Notes: a model not told the origin generated them from the letters alone. 64,000 nucleotides of DNA from Novosphingobium sp. Chol11 (GCF_900218065.1 NZ_OBMU01000001.1:2482347-2546346), one strand, 5' to 3'. Positions 27,896 through 38,128 are shown, counted from the stretch's first letter. Translations and numbers: made by a program.

Positions 27896-28324
27896 TTAAA
27901 CGGCGGACCTCCAAGGATCATAGGTGCCGAAGCTCCACAGATTGCCTTCCGGATCGAGCGCTTCATAGCCGCGACCGGGATAGCCCTGATTGTCATGCGG
28001 CTCGTTCACCACCACCGCGCCCTGATTGCGGGCATGAAGACAGTGCACATCGGCGTCCGCGACCACGACATAGATGCAGGTCGTGACGCCGCCCAGATCG
28101 CGCGGCGTGGTCCAGCTGTAGAGCGACTCCGCCTCACCATCGCGTGCGCTGCCGAGCATCACCATGCCATCGCCCAGGACTAGCTGCGCATGATGGATGA
28201 TGTGCGGATCGGTCTCATCCTCATGACAGGCGTGCAGTTCAAAGCCGAAGGCGTCTTGCAGGAAGCTTATGGCCGCCGGGGCATCGGCATAGCGCAGGCC
28301 GGGGATCACTGGGGAACCGGGCAT
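27896..28324 (-). CDS. VOC (glyoxalase/bleomycin-resistance superfamily) protein
   Basis: 142 aa single-gene vicinal-oxygen-chelate protein. PGLRYADAPAAISFLQDAFGFE is the usual opening of the PhnB/glyoxalase-like group, and YDPW near the C-terminus follows the NLWSFGTY strand. The segment after the first strand (HAQLVLGDGMVMLGS) is typical of the PhnB-like group. Function cannot be assigned; substrates of the family include glyoxal adducts, antibiotics and ring-fission substrates. AAGGAGGG precedes the ATG by 6 bases. Divergent from hisN. Confidence 0.82.
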   Translation of the reverse strand: MPGSPVIPGLRYADAPAAISFLQDAFGFELHACHEDETDPHIIHHAQLVLGDGMVMLGSARDGEAESLYSWTTPRDLGGVTTCIYVVVADADVHCLHARNQGAVVVNEPHDNQGYPGRGYEALDPEGNLWSFGTYDPWRSAV

Positions 28325-28401
28325 CTTTTCCCTCCTTCATCGATCGTCAAGCGGGCTGGCTAAGCCTAGCGCAACGGGCGCTTTCCGGCTAGGCGGGAGC
28401 G

Positions 28402-29187
28402 ATGACAACCCGCGACGACCTGACCCTTGCCCACCGCCTGGCCGACGCTGCCGCAGCGGCGATCCGGCCTTTCTTCCGCGCGCGATACGACACGGAGTTC
28501 AAGTCGGACAAGTCGCCGGTGACAGAGGCCGACCGGGCGGCCGAAGCGGCGATCCGGGCCATATTGGAAAAGGAGCGCCCGCAGGATGGCATTATCGGCG
28601 AGGAATATGGCGCAACCCGCGAAGATGCCGAGCGCGTCTGGATCCTCGACCCGATCGACGGCACGCGCAGCTTTATCGCGGGACGGCCGATATTCGGCAC
28701 GCTGATCGCGCTGACCCAGGCAGGCTGGCCAACCATCGGCATCATCGACCAGCCGATCGCGAAGGAACGTTGGGCAGGCATGATGGGCCAGCCGACGACC
28801 TTCAACGGCGCGGCCGTCACCAGCCGCCGCTGCCGCTCATTGGAAGAAGCCATCCTTGCCAGCACCGGTCCGCAATATTTCCCCGGCTGCACCGGCGAGC
28901 ATTTCTCGCGGCTGGCAGGGCAGTGCCGCGATACGGTGTGGGGTGGGGACTGTTATAATTACGGCCTGATCGCGTCGGGGCATGTCGATATCGTCGTGGA
29001 GGCCGGGTTGAAGCTGCACGACATCGCCGCGCTGGTGCCTGTCGTGGAGGGCGCGGGCGGGCGCATGTGCGATTGGGCGGGCGACCCCATCACGGCTGAA
29101 AGCGACGGGCGCGTGATCGCCTTGGGTGATGCGGCGAGGCTGGATGATGTGCTGGAAGCGCTGGCGGAGGGGCATCACGATCATTGA
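28402..29187 (+). CDS. hisN: histidinol-phosphatase, inositol monophosphatase family (HisN type)
   Basis: 261 aa. IMPase-family metal-dependent phosphatase with SPVTEADRAAE, GEEYG and the metal site DPIDGTRSFI near residue 85, then GGDCYNYGLIASGHVDIVVE. Members of this length and motif set in alphaproteobacteria are histidinol-phosphate phosphatases (HisN), completing histidine synthesis together with hisC, which is also in this window at 43.2 kb. An inositol or other phosphate substrate is the alternative. GCTAGGCG at 28388-28395 is seven bases before the ATG. The last seven codons include His-His-Asp-His. Confidence 0.88.
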   Translation: MTTRDDLTLAHRLADAAAAAIRPFFRARYDTEFKSDKSPVTEADRAAEAAIRAILEKERPQDGIIGEEYGATREDAERVWILDPIDGTRSFIAGRPIFGTLIALTQAGWPTIGIIDQPIAKERWAGMMGQPTTFNGAAVTSRRCRSLEEAILASTGPQYFPGCTGEHFSRLAGQCRDTVWGGDCYNYGLIASGHVDIVVEAGLKLHDIAALVPVVEGAGGRMCDWAGDPITAESDGRVIALGDAARLDDVLEALAEGHHDH

Positions 29188-29190
29188 CGC

Positions 29191-29721
29191 TCAGGCCGTG
29201 AGCCCGGCTACCGCTTCAGCATAGATGCGCCTGCTTTCATCATCGAAGCAGATGAAGAGGATGAGGTCGAGGGCCAAGGGAAAGGCAGTCAGTTCTTCCC
29301 GCACCGTCCGGGCCGCGACCTTGGACGCCTCATCTTTCGGATAGCCATAAATGCCTGTGGAAATGGCGGGGAAAGCGATGCTGCGGAGGCTGTTTTCGCG
29401 CGCCAGTCCGAGCGACGATTTGTAGCAGTTCGCGAGCAACTCCCCTTCGCTTGCACCCCCGCCCCGCCACACCGGGCCGACAGTATGGATGACATGCGCA
29501 GCGGGCAGATTGTAGCCGCGGGTGATCCGTGCCTCCCCTACCGGACAGCCGCCGAGCATGCGGCATTCGGCAAGCAGTTCGGGGCCTGCCGCCCGATGGA
29601 TCGCGCCATCCACCCCGCCTCCACCAAGTAGAGAGCTGTTGGCGGCGTTGACGATCGCATCCGTCGCACAACGGGTGATGTCGCCAGTCCGGATATCCCA
29701 GCGGCACGTGCCGGAGATCAT
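29191..29721 (-). CDS. macro domain ADP-ribose-binding protein (YmdB-like)
   Basis: 176 aa macro domain. It should bind or hydrolyse ADP-ribose derivatives, e.g. O-acetyl-ADP-ribose deacetylase. It has [23 protein letters not shown] (the ADP-ribose-binding loop with its Asn and Asp), then [18 protein letters not shown] and [12 protein letters not shown], the conserved second loop. No signal peptide or fused domain. It starts 39 bases downstream of the AsmA gene stop in the same direction. ATG 29721 is the only plausible start. Confidence 0.93.
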   Translation of the reverse strand: MISGTCRWDIRTGDITRCATDAIVNAANSSLLGGGGVDGAIHRAAGPELLAECRMLGGCPVGEARITRGYNLPAAHVIHTVGPVWRGGGASEGELLANCYKSSLGLARENSLRSIAFPAISTGIYGYPKDEASKVAARTVREELTAFPLALDLILFICFDDESRRIYAEAVAGLTA

Positions 29722-29760
29722 GACGCAGCCCGCACTGTAGGTCGCATTCGCCGCATTGCC

Positions 29761-31941
29761 CTAGAATATCCCGAGAAACTTCTTCTTCTGCTTCTTTTCC
29801 TGCCTGGCACTGGCCTTGCCGGACTCTTCCTTTGACGTGGTGCCCCGGCCGACATCATCTCGTGGCTTGCCGTCCTTCGTGCGCTGGGCAGCGGCCGTCG
29901 CGCCCGCCAGGACGGGGCCGCAAGCCGCGCTCCTGGCGTCACCTACATCGACAAAGGCCAACACGGCAGCGAGCGGGCTCGCCGCGATTCCGAGCGCTGC
30001 CGCCGCGCCGCCGCGCGCCACCAGTTCAGGACTGATGACGTCGATGCCGGGCTTTGCGAAATAGCCGTTGATGCCGACCGGCGACTGGCCCGAAAACAGG
30101 CTGAACTTCTTGCCATCGGCGCGGAAAACAAGATCAAGGCTCTCGTTACGGAAGGAGAAGCCGCCCCGTCCCAGCATGACATTCTTCTTGGTATCGATGA
30201 TGATCGGATCAGCCGCAGCGATGCCGTTGCGGACAGTGAAGGCGATGAGCCCGCAGTTGATCTGGACAGGCTCCTTCAGCTTCTTTTCAAACATCTTCGT
30301 GATGAAGGTGCCCACATCGAGTTCGGCAAGCTGCACATTGCGCGCCCACATGGTGCCGGCAGGCAGGATGACAGCAATCCTGCCATTCGCGGTGCTGAGC
30401 GAATCATGCACCGTATCGCCAAGGCCGGTTATCTGCGCCCGTGCCTTGATAATGCCGGTGGTGCCCGATTCCTCGACACCCCAGCGGCCAAGCAGCTTGC
30501 CCATGGGCGTGGGCGAGAGGCGGACATCATAGCGGGTGCGGACCGGCTTGCCCCGCGCATTTATCTCTATGTCCGAACTGACATGCCCGGCGGACATGTC
30601 GAAGGTGAGCGGCGACAGCGTCAGCAGGCTGCGCTCCAGCGCGAGCGTAAGGCCGATATTGGAGATCGGCACGTTGGGCGCCCGGACCTGACGCACGTCA
30701 TAGCGGACATTGGCGTCGAAATTGCGCAGCGCCTCTACCCGGAGCGGCGCATCCGGGAGGATGCGGGGTCTGCCGCCGACATTCTCGATCGCGCCACTTG
30801 CGCCCTGCGCTTCCAGCTTCTGGGGATTGTAGCCGATGAAGGGTCCTACATCGACTATGTCGAGCGTGCGGGTAGCCAGGTCCGCATTCAGGCGCAGGCG
30901 ATCGTTGGGCAGCGAAACGGTCATGCGGCCGGAAAGGTCGCTGTCTCCGAACCGGCCCTTAAGATGAGTGAAGCGCCATTCTCCATCCTGCTTCGTAAGC
31001 GCGGAGGTGAAGCGATAGGTGCGGGTTTCAGGAATGGCGACGCCGAGGAAATCGAACAGCAGCGCAAGATTGGGACCGCGCGTCACCAGCCGCAGGTCCG
31101 CCCCTTCGATCTCGGTCGCACCGGGCAAGGTGCCGCTGATCTCCAATATCGTCGTCCCCGACTGCGCGTAGAGCGCGAGGCTGTTCTTGCCGCCCGTTAT
31201 CGTCTGGTTGGGCGAAAGCAGCCCACCACGCAAGGTGAAGGGGCGGCTTCGCATCGTGCCGTCGCCGGAGAAGCGAATGTCGCTTGCAAAGCGCGTGTCC
31301 TGCGCCTTGACGGTTTCGAAGCGTATGTCGGTCGACAGCTGCATCCGGGGGTCGCGATACCGCAAGGTCGTCCCCGCGAGCAGCGCTCGGCGGATAAGCG
31401 GCAGATCGAGCGGCTCTCCCTTCTTGTTCGGATCACCGAAGGTCCATGTATTGCTCTTGCCATCCCGCGACCATTCAAGGTCAGCGGCGGCGTTGCGAAG
31501 CTCAAGCCAACGGACGCGATATTTGTCGCCGAAGATAAGGCTGAGCGGTGCGATCCGCGTATCGATAAGATCGGAATAGAAGAAATGCGGGCGGCTCGCC
31601 CAAGGCGTGTTGGCGATCGACATCCCCTCGGCGCGGAACTTGATGGTGATGGGCGCGAAATAGAGTTGGAAGTCGCCAGCAACGTTGACCGGACGTTCCA
31701 GGCGGCTGGTGAGGAAGCGTTCGAACGGATGTTTGAGGAACCGGCCCTTGGTGATGAACAGGATCAGCCACAGCAGAAATATCAGGCCGATGATGTAGGC
31801 GATGATGCGAAGGGGCAGCGGAACCTTGCGCCATTTCTGGCGTGCGGAGGACCAATAATGGCCGATGCCTCCTGCCGCGCCGCCGGGCGCAGGAGCCTCT
31901 TTTGCCGGAGTGTCCGGCCGCAAGGGATCGGCATCGGCCAT
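29761..31941 (-). CDS. AsmA family inner-membrane-anchored protein
   Basis: 726 aa. One membrane anchor at about residues 41-63, preceded by a proline-rich cytoplasmic end, then a long periplasmic region of beta-rich repeats of the AsmA/chorein-like type. FLTSRLERPVNVAGD after the anchor and the AsmA_2-like C-terminal half (DSLSTANGRIAVILPAGTMW, then TKKNVMLGRGG) support the family. These proteins are implicated in phospholipid transport to the outer membrane. A Lys-rich tail ends KKQKKKFLGIF. The role is inferred from family only. The macro gene follows. Confidence 0.85.
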   Translation of the reverse strand: MADADPLRPDTPAKEAPAPGGAAGGIGHYWSSARQKWRKVPLPLRIIAYIIGLIFLLWLILFITKGRFLKHPFERFLTSRLERPVNVAGDFQLYFAPITIKFRAEGMSIANTPWASRPHFFYSDLIDTRIAPLSLIFGDKYRVRWLELRNAAADLEWSRDGKSNTWTFGDPNKKGEPLDLPLIRRALLAGTTLRYRDPRMQLSTDIRFETVKAQDTRFASDIRFSGDGTMRSRPFTLRGGLLSPNQTITGGKNSLALYAQSGTTILEISGTLPGATEIEGADLRLVTRGPNLALLFDFLGVAIPETRTYRFTSALTKQDGEWRFTHLKGRFGDSDLSGRMTVSLPNDRLRLNADLATRTLDIVDVGPFIGYNPQKLEAQGASGAIENVGGRPRILPDAPLRVEALRNFDANVRYDVRQVRAPNVPISNIGLTLALERSLLTLSPLTFDMSAGHVSSDIEINARGKPVRTRYDVRLSPTPMGKLLGRWGVEESGTTGIIKARAQITGLGDTVHDSLSTANGRIAVILPAGTMWARNVQLAELDVGTFITKMFEKKLKEPVQINCGLIAFTVRNGIAAADPIIIDTKKNVMLGRGGFSFRNESLDLVFRADGKKFSLFSGQSPVGINGYFAKPGIDVISPELVARGGAAAALGIAASPLAAVLAFVDVGDARSAACGPVLAGATAAAQRTKDGKPRDDVGRGTTSKEESGKASARQEKKQKKKFLGIF

Positions 31942-32027
31942 GGCGCAAGAACGCCCGTCCCCGTCTTTGGGTCCGAATCACCTTGCCTTTGAAGGTGCTT
32001 CCGACTATGCGCGCCCCTTCGCGATAT

Positions 32028-32055
32028 TTGGAAGGACCGCCCGGCTAACTAGGGC
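32028..32055 (+). promoter_or_regulatory. candidate promoter of rpmI-rplT
   Basis: TTGGAAG at 32028-32034, 13-base spacer, ACTAGGGC at 32048-32055. The leader to the rpmI ATG at 32100 would be about 38 bases and includes the ribosome-binding site AAGGAG. Confidence 0.45.
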
Positions 32056-32099
32056 TGCCGTGGCTGTCCGTAATCGTCGCGCTGAAGAAGGAGACGAAA

Positions 32100-32303
32100 A
32101 TGCCCAAGCTCAAGACCAAGAGCGGTGTGAAGAAGCGCTTCAAGTTCACCGCTTCCGGCAAGGTCAAGCACGGCGTCGCTGGCAAGCGTCACCGCCTGAT
32201 CAGCCACAACGCAAAATATATCCGCCAGAACCGCGGCACGTCGGTCATGTCCGACGCCGACGTGGCTCACGTGCGCCTCTGGGCGCCCTACGGCCTGAAG
32301 TAA
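32100..32303 (+). CDS. rpmI: 50S ribosomal protein L35
   Basis: 67 aa. It starts [20 protein letters not shown] and has the HRLISHN segment, both diagnostic of L35. AAGGAG lies 6-8 bases before the ATG. It is followed after 13 bases by rplT. No infC is present upstream, so IF3 must be encoded elsewhere; L35-L20 without IF3 is common outside enterobacteria. Confidence 0.98.
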   Translation: MPKLKTKSGVKKRFKFTASGKVKHGVAGKRHRLISHNAKYIRQNRGTSVMSDADVAHVRLWAPYGLK

Positions 32304-32316
32304 GGAGTAGAGGCAC

Positions 32317-32679
32317 ATGGCACGCGTAAAACGTGGTACGACCACCAAGGCGAAGCATAAGAGGATTCTGGATCAGGCGAAGGGCTATTATGGCCGTCGC
32401 AAGAATACGATCCGCATCGCCCGCCAGGCTGTCGAAAAGGCCGGCCAGTACGCTTATCGCGACCGCAAGGTCAAGAAGCGGACCTTCCGTGGCTTGTGGA
32501 TCCAGCGCATCAACGCTGGCGTCCGCGCTGAAGGGCTGACCTATTCGCAGTTCATGCACGGCCTGAAGCTGGCCGGCGTCGATCTGGACCGCAAGGTTCT
32601 GGCCGACATCGCGATGCACGAAGGCGAGGCGTTCAGCGCCATCATCGCCCAGGCGAAGGCTGCGCTGCCCGCGGCCTGA
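32317..32679 (+). CDS. rplT: 50S ribosomal protein L20
   Basis: 120 aa. [18 protein letters not shown] and the [13 protein letters not shown] and [20 protein letters not shown] segments are unmistakable L20. It is an early-assembling protein that binds 23S rRNA and can repress its own operon by binding the mRNA. A strong intrinsic terminator follows. Confidence 0.98.
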   Translation: MARVKRGTTTKAKHKRILDQAKGYYGRRKNTIRIARQAVEKAGQYAYRDRKVKKRTFRGLWIQRINAGVRAEGLTYSQFMHGLKLAGVDLDRKVLADIAMHEGEAFSAIIAQAKAALPAA

Positions 32680-32707
32680 GCATAGAACGATCGAAAGATC
32701 GTCCAAG

Positions 32708-32747
32708 GGGCGCCGGGGCAGAAGCTTCCGGCGCCCTTTTTGTTTTT
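32708..32747 (+). terminator. intrinsic terminator of rpmI-rplT
   Basis: GGGCGCCGG (32708-32716) and CCGGCGCCC (32728-32736) form a perfect 9-bp stem with an 11-base loop, directly followed by a T-rich run (TTTTTGTTTTT). This is the clearest terminator in the window. Confidence 0.9.
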
Positions 32748-32758
32748 CAGTCCAATCT

Positions 32759-32814
32759 CCGTTCGCCCTGAGCCTGTAGAAGGGCGCGCGGCTTTGAAAG
32801 GCTCAGCCCAAACG
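32759..32814. repeat. REPIN-like inverted doublet, copy B
   Basis: Left arm CCGTTCGCCCTGAGCCTGTA, then an inverted right arm whose complement reads CGTTTGGGCTGAGCCTTTCA. It lies just after the rplT terminator and before the LysE gene, with a short central spacer. Confidence 0.75.
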
Positions 32815-32839
32815 AGGGTGAGCAAAGGAGGCTGATCCC

Positions 32840-33460
32840 ATGTCGCTGCATGTCTGGTGGCTCTATGTCACGGCGGTTTTCCTGATCTCGGCCACGCCGG
32901 GGCCGAACATGCTGCATGTGATGACGCAGAGCATCGCCCATGGTCCACGCAAGGCGGTGGCCACCATGGCGGGGCTGATGAGCGCGGTGCTGCTGTGCCT
33001 CATCGCCTCCGCGCTGGGTCTGGGCGCGCTGCTGAAGGCGTCGCCGCGCCTGTTCGATGTGCTGCGCTATGCGGGCGTGGCCTATCTGATCTGGTTGGGG
33101 ATCAAGGCATGGCGCGCTCCGGCAACGGGCGGCGGCGATGCTGACGCGGGGCAGGCTCAGCGCGCCAGCAAGCTCTATGGCACGGCGCTGCTGACGGGCC
33201 TGTCCAACCCCAAGCTCATCATCTTTGCCGCCGCGCTGTTTCCGCAGTTCATCGACACCACCCGCCCCTTCGCGGTGCAGCTGGCGATACTGGTGGCAAG
33301 TTTCGTGGTGATCGAAAGCTTCTGGTACAGCGTCTATGCGCTCGGCGGCATGAAGCTGAAGCGCTGGCTGGAGCCGGCCAACCGGCAGCGGCTGTTCAAT
33401 CGAGGAACGGGCCTGCTCTTCATTGGATTTGGCGGGGCGCTGCTGGGCGCGCGGGCCTGA
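32840..33460 (+). CDS. LysE/RhtB family amino acid exporter
   Basis: 206 aa with six hydrophobic segments. The ATPGPNMLHVMTQS motif in the first segment is the LysE/RhtB signature, with the first reentrant loop GPRKAVATMAGLMSA just after it. It exports amino acids or metabolites from the cytosol; the substrate cannot be read. It sits in the rplT to pheS gap but has its own start and lies between a terminator plus repeat and the pheS promoter region, so it looks like an insertion into the usual ribosomal-protein to pheS order. Confidence 0.9.
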   Translation: MSLHVWWLYVTAVFLISATPGPNMLHVMTQSIAHGPRKAVATMAGLMSAVLLCLIASALGLGALLKASPRLFDVLRYAGVAYLIWLGIKAWRAPATGGGDADAGQAQRASKLYGTALLTGLSNPKLIIFAAALFPQFIDTTRPFAVQLAILVASFVVIESFWYSVYALGGMKLKRWLEPANRQRLFNRGTGLLFIGFGGALLGARA

Positions 33461-33529
33461 CCCTTTTCTTGGCGCTCGCGCCCGGCTAAGGCCCGCACAA
33501 CTTTCGCCTTCGCGGGACTGCTGAAAATC

Positions 33530-34618
33530 ATGAGTGAGATTTCCAATCTGAAAGCCGGCCTGATCGCCGACATCAATGCCGCCGATACGCTCGATGCGCT
33601 GGAAGCGCTGCGCGTCGGCGCCATGGGCAAGAATGGGGTGGTGACGGGACTGCTCAAGACATTGGGGCCGATGAGCCCCGAGGAGCGGCTGGAGAAAGGC
33701 CCGCCGATCCAGGATCTGCGCGAAAGCGTGACGGCGGCGCTTGCCGACAGGAAGGCGGCGCTGGAGCAGGCGGCGCTCGACGCGAAGCTTGCGGCCGAGA
33801 AGATAGACATGACCTTGCCCGCCGGCATCGGCCCGCAGGGATCGGTGCATCCGGTGAGCCAGGTGATGGACGAACTGGCGGAGATTTTCGCGGACCTGGG
33901 CTTCTCGGTGGCGACAGGGCCGGAGATCGAGGACGACTGGCATAATTTCACCGCGCTCAACATTCCCGAGACGCATCCGGCGCGGGCGATGCACGACACC
34001 TTCTATTTCCCCGACGCCGAGGGCAAGAAGATGCTGCTGCGCACCCATACGTCGCCGGTGCAGATCCGCACGATGATGAGTGGCGAGCCGCCGATCCGCA
34101 TCATCGCGCCGGGCCGGGTCTATCGATCCGACAGCGACGCGACGCACACGCCCATGTTCCATCAGATCGAGGGGCTGGTGATCGACAAGGGCATCACCCT
34201 TGGGCACCTCAAGTGGACGCTGGAGACCTTCCTCAAGGCCTTTTTCGAGCGGGACGACATCGTTCTGCGGCTGCGGCCGAGCTACTTCCCCTTCACCGAG
34301 CCTTCGGTCGAAGTGGATGTGGGCTACACGCTGACCAACGGCCAGCGGGTGATCGGCGGCGACGGCGATGCGCCCGGCGGCGGCTGGCTGGAAGTGCTGG
34401 GCAGCGGCATGGTAAACCGCCGCGTGATCGAGGCTTGCGGGCTGGATCCGGACGAGTGGCAGGGCTTTGCGTTCGGTACGGGCGTCGACCGACTTGCCAT
34501 GCTGAAATATGGGATGAACGACTTGCGCGCTTTCTTCGACGGCGATCTGCGCTGGCTGAAACATTATGGCTTTTCGGCGCTGGACGTGCCGACGCTGAGC
34601 GGAGGAGTGGGCGCATGA
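33530..34618 (+). CDS. pheS: phenylalanine-tRNA ligase alpha subunit
   Basis: 362 aa class II synthetase catalytic subunit. An N-terminal coiled coil (about 1-90) is followed by the catalytic core: [16 protein letters not shown], motif 2 with [13 protein letters not shown], and motif 3 with [18 protein letters not shown]. It forms an alpha2-beta2 tetramer with PheT. The pheT ATG overlaps its stop by four bases. GCTAAGGC at 33486 is a possible -10 element. Confidence 0.97.
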   Translation: MSEISNLKAGLIADINAADTLDALEALRVGAMGKNGVVTGLLKTLGPMSPEERLEKGPPIQDLRESVTAALADRKAALEQAALDAKLAAEKIDMTLPAGIGPQGSVHPVSQVMDELAEIFADLGFSVATGPEIEDDWHNFTALNIPETHPARAMHDTFYFPDAEGKKMLLRTHTSPVQIRTMMSGEPPIRIIAPGRVYRSDSDATHTPMFHQIEGLVIDKGITLGHLKWTLETFLKAFFERDDIVLRLRPSYFPFTEPSVEVDVGYTLTNGQRVIGGDGDAPGGGWLEVLGSGMVNRRVIEACGLDPDEWQGFAFGTGVDRLAMLKYGMNDLRAFFDGDLRWLKHYGFSALDVPTLSGGVGA

Positions 34619-37029
34619 AGTTCACGCTGAGCTGGCTCAAGACGCATCTCGCCACCGATGCCGACCTTCCGACGATCCTGAAAGGGCTGACCAACATCGG
34701 CCTGGAGGTCGAAGGCGTGGAGAACCCGGCGGACAAGCTCGCGCCCTTTCGCATCGCCAGGGTGCTGACGGCGGAGCCGCATCCGCAGGCGGACAAGTTG
34801 CAGGTGCTGACCGTGGATGCGGGCGATGGCCCCTTGCAGGTCGTGTGCGGCGCGCCCAATGCGCGCGCGGGCCTTGTTGGCGTGTTCGGAACCGAGGGCG
34901 CGGTGGTGCCGGTGAATGGCATGGTTTTGAAGAAGACCGCCATTCGCGGGGTCGAGTCCAACGGTATGATGTGTTCGTTCCGGGAGCTGGAACTGGGCGA
35001 AGACCATGAAGGAATCATCGAATTAAACGCGGATTCTCCGGTGGGAGAGGTCTATGCCCGGTGGGCGGGGCTCGATGACCCGGTGATTGATGTGAGTATA
35101 ACACCTAATCGCCAGGACTGCATGGGCGTGCGGGGGATTGCGCGCGATCTGGCGGCAGCGGGCTTGGGCACGCTCAACCCGATCATCGTGCCGACGGTGG
35201 AGGGCGTGCGTCCGGGACCGGACGTCCGGGTCGAGGATGAAGATGGCTGCCCGGCCTTCTTCGCGCGCACGGTGCAGGGCGTCACCAACGGCCAGTCGCC
35301 CGAATGGATGGCGCGACGGCTGAAAGCCATTGGGCAGAAGCCGATCAGCACGCTGGTCGATATCACCAATTATCTGATGATCGACCTTGGCCGTCCGCTG
35401 CATGTCTATGACATGGCGACGCTGAAGGGTCCGCTGACGGCGCGCAAAGGCAAGTCGGGCGAAGAGGTGCTGGCGCTCAACGGCAAGACCTACACGGTTG
35501 ACGAGACGATGACCGTCATCGCCGACGATGAAGCGGTGCACGACATTGGCGGCATCATGGGCGGCGAGCATTCGGGTGCGACCGACGCCACGACCGACGT
35601 ACTGATCGAATGCGCCTATTTCACGCCGGAGCGGATTGCGGTCACCGGGCAGAAGCTGGGCCTGACCAGCGACGCACGCGGACGGTTCGAGCGCGGGGTC
35701 GATCCGGCCTTCCTGGATGATGGCCTGTCGATCGCGACCGACCTGGTGGTGAAGCTGTGCGGTGGCACGCCGAGCCAGGCGACGCGCGCCGGTGAGCCGC
35801 CGGTCGCCAACAAGATCGTCCGCTACGAGCCGTCGCAATGCTTGGCGCTGGCAGGCGTCTATGTGAGGGACGACGAGCAGAAGCGCATCCTCGAAAGCCT
35901 GGGCTTTGGCGTGGAGGGGCATGACGCCACGTTCGAATATGAAGACGGAATGCCGGTGACCACGCCCGCCCATTGGAGCGTTTCCGTGCCGAGCTGGCGG
36001 CGGGACGTCGATGGCTGGCCCGATCTGGTCGAGGAAGTGGTGCGGATCGTCGGGCTGGATCAGGTGCCCTCCACCCCCCTGCCCCGCGCACCGGGCGTGG
36101 CGCGGCCGACGGCGACGGCGGAGCAACTGGTCGAACGGCGGGTACGGCGCACCGCGGCGGCGCGCGACCTGGCCGAGGCGATTAACTGGTCCTTCATCTC
36201 GGAGAAGGAAGCCGCATCAGTCGGCGGCGGCGACTGGACGCTCGCCAATCCGATTTCCGAAGATCTGAAGGTGATGCGGCCTTCGCTGCTGCCCGGCCTG
36301 CTGTCGGCGACGCGGCGCAACATGGACCGCGGCGCGGCTTCGGTGCGGCTGTTCGAGGTGGGACGGCGCTATTTCGCCGAAAAGGAGCGGGCGACCATCG
36401 GCTTCGTGCTGGCGGGCGAGAAGACGCCGCGCGGCTGGCAGACGGGCAAGGCGCAGGCTTTCTCGGCCTTCGATGCCAAGGCGGAAGTATTGGCGCTGCT
36501 GGCGGCCGCTGGCGCGCCGGTGGCGAACCTGCAGAGCTTTGGCGAGGCGTCGGGCGCTTACCATCCGGGGCAGTCAGGGACGCTGCGGCTGGGGCCGAAA
36601 GTGGTGCTCGCCGAGTTCGGGGTGCTGCATCCTTCGCTGGCTAAGCAATTTGGCCTGACCGGCACTGTGGTCGCGGGCGAGATCTTCCTGGATGCGATCC
36701 CGGCCAAGCGGAAGAGCGGCTTCATGCGCGCGCCTTATGCGCCGCCCGCATTGCAGGCGGTAAAGCGCGACTTCGCCTTTGTCGTCGATGAGGCGGTCGA
36801 GGCGGACGCTCTGGTGCGTGCGGTCAAAGGCGCGGACAAGAAGGCGATCGTCGATGCACGGTTGTTCGATGTGTTTGTCGGCCCGGGCGTCGATGAGGGG
36901 CGCAAGAGCCTGGCCATTGAGGTGACGTTGCAGCCGGGGGAGAAGAGCTTCTCGCAAGACGAGCTGGACGCCATCAGTGCTGCGGTGGTGAAGGCTGCGG
37001 AGAAGTTGGGCGGGACGCTGCGGGGGTAA
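34615..37029 (+). CDS. pheT: phenylalanine-tRNA ligase beta subunit
   Basis: 804 aa, standard length. Domain order: EMAP-like tRNA-binding region (about 40-150), B3/4 editing domain (about 200-380), B5, a catalytic-like domain, and a C-terminal FDX-ACB domain with [14 protein letters not shown]. It starts [18 protein letters not shown], as expected. ATG 34615 overlaps the pheS stop. A longer frame from 34213 overlaps pheS in another frame and is not coding. Confidence 0.97.
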   Translation: MKFTLSWLKTHLATDADLPTILKGLTNIGLEVEGVENPADKLAPFRIARVLTAEPHPQADKLQVLTVDAGDGPLQVVCGAPNARAGLVGVFGTEGAVVPVNGMVLKKTAIRGVESNGMMCSFRELELGEDHEGIIELNADSPVGEVYARWAGLDDPVIDVSITPNRQDCMGVRGIARDLAAAGLGTLNPIIVPTVEGVRPGPDVRVEDEDGCPAFFARTVQGVTNGQSPEWMARRLKAIGQKPISTLVDITNYLMIDLGRPLHVYDMATLKGPLTARKGKSGEEVLALNGKTYTVDETMTVIADDEAVHDIGGIMGGEHSGATDATTDVLIECAYFTPERIAVTGQKLGLTSDARGRFERGVDPAFLDDGLSIATDLVVKLCGGTPSQATRAGEPPVANKIVRYEPSQCLALAGVYVRDDEQKRILESLGFGVEGHDATFEYEDGMPVTTPAHWSVSVPSWRRDVDGWPDLVEEVVRIVGLDQVPSTPLPRAPGVARPTATAEQLVERRVRRTAAARDLAEAINWSFISEKEAASVGGGDWTLANPISEDLKVMRPSLLPGLLSATRRNMDRGAASVRLFEVGRRYFAEKERATIGFVLAGEKTPRGWQTGKAQAFSAFDAKAEVLALLAAAGAPVANLQSFGEASGAYHPGQSGTLRLGPKVVLAEFGVLHPSLAKQFGLTGTVVAGEIFLDAIPAKRKSGFMRAPYAPPALQAVKRDFAFVVDEAVEADALVRAVKGADKKAIVDARLFDVFVGPGVDEGRKSLAIEVTLQPGEKSFSQDELDAISAAVVKAAEKLGGTLRG

Positions 37030-37103
37030 TCCAGGCGGTTTGGTTCGATCTCGACGAAACGAACGGGGGTAGGGAGGGGCTGAACCTGCGGTAGTTTCCT
37101 TGC

Positions 37104-37189
37104 CGTCGTCCCGGGCTTGAGCCGGGACCCCGCTTTTCTTCAGCCATGCGAACGAGGAAGCGGGACCTCGGATCAAGTCCGGGGTGACG
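37104..37189. repeat. second-family intergenic palindrome
   Basis: CGTCGTCCCGGGCTTGAGCC at the left, and an inverted right arm whose complement reads CGTCACCCCGGACTTGATCC; both arms continue into a GGGACCCCGCTT or GGTCCCGCTT tail. It fills most of the pheT to epimerase gap. This kind of CCCGGG-centred palindrome is widespread between genes in alphaproteobacteria. Confidence 0.6.
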
Positions 37190-37229
37190 ATCTCGATTGA
37201 CCCAGTGAACATCATACAGGGGGTGTGCG

Positions 37230-38111
37230 ATGGACGAGTTGATTACGATCGCTTCGGACGGCCTCACCGCCAGCATCAATCCGCTTGGCGCGGAGCTTTG
37301 GTCGCTCACCGACGCGCAGGGCCGGGAACTGATGACCGATGCCGATCCGCGTTGGTGGACGGGGCATGCGCCTTTGCTCTTTCCCTTCGTCGGGCGGTCA
37401 CGAGGCGACAGCTATCGGCTTGGCGGGCAGGACTATCCAATGCCGCAGCATGGATTTGCCCGGCGAATGGCCTTTGCGCAGGTGGAGCATCTGTCCGAAT
37501 CCGTGACTTTCCGGCTGGAAGCGAATGCAGTGACGCGGGCGGTTTATCCGTTCGATTTCCGGCTGGACATGCAGTTCGCGGTTGCAGGCGCCACCTTGAT
37601 GATGACGGCCACCGTCATGAACCGGGGCGAGGCGGACATGCCCTTTTCCTTTGGCTATCATCCAGCCTTCGCCTGGCCGCTGCCTTATGGCGGGGCGGCA
37701 GACGCGCATGTCGTGGAGTTCGAGAAGGCGGAGCCCGCCCCGATCCGGAAGGTGGGGGATGAGCCCGGACTGATCGCGCGGGAGAGCGTACCGTCGCCGG
37801 TCGAGGACAATGTGCTGACGCCCAGCCATGCGATGTTCGAGGGCGATGCGCTGATCTGGGATGAGATGGAGAGCCATAGCCTCCTCTGGGGCGTGCCGGG
37901 GCAAACCCGGTTGAAGATCGACTTTCCCGATACGCCTTGGCTGGGGCTGTGGCAGAAGCCCGGCGCGCATTATCTCTGCGTGGAGCCTTGGGCGGGCATG
38001 GCGGACCTGGTCGGGTTCGAGGGCGACGTTTGGGAGAAGCAGGGGATCATGCGGTTGCTGCCCGGGGATGAGCGGCGGTTCCGCATGGACGTGACGCTGG
38101 TGGACGTGTAA
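37230..38111 (+). CDS. aldose 1-epimerase family protein
   Basis: 293 aa galactose-mutarotase-like beta-sandwich. PLGAELWSLTDAQGRELM is the usual opening, HAPLLFPFVGRSRGD gives the first Arg, PQHGFARRM carries the first active His, FGYHPAF the second His, and CVEPWAGMADL the catalytic Glu near the C-terminus. It would mutarotate a sugar or act on a hexose 6-phosphate; the sugar is unknown. ATG 37230 gives the full fold. Confidence 0.9.
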   Translation: MDELITIASDGLTASINPLGAELWSLTDAQGRELMTDADPRWWTGHAPLLFPFVGRSRGDSYRLGGQDYPMPQHGFARRMAFAQVEHLSESVTFRLEANAVTRAVYPFDFRLDMQFAVAGATLMMTATVMNRGEADMPFSFGYHPAFAWPLPYGGAADAHVVEFEKAEPAPIRKVGDEPGLIARESVPSPVEDNVLTPSHAMFEGDALIWDEMESHSLLWGVPGQTRLKIDFPDTPWLGLWQKPGAHYLCVEPWAGMADLVGFEGDVWEKQGIMRLLPGDERRFRMDVTLVDV

Positions 38112-38128
38112 CGGCCGCGTCAATGATT

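Noticed and set aside
34213-34614. Open frame extending pheT upstream by 134 codons over pheS
   Set aside because: It is a high-GC shadow of pheS in another frame; the pheT family start and the ATGA overlap fix the start at 34615.
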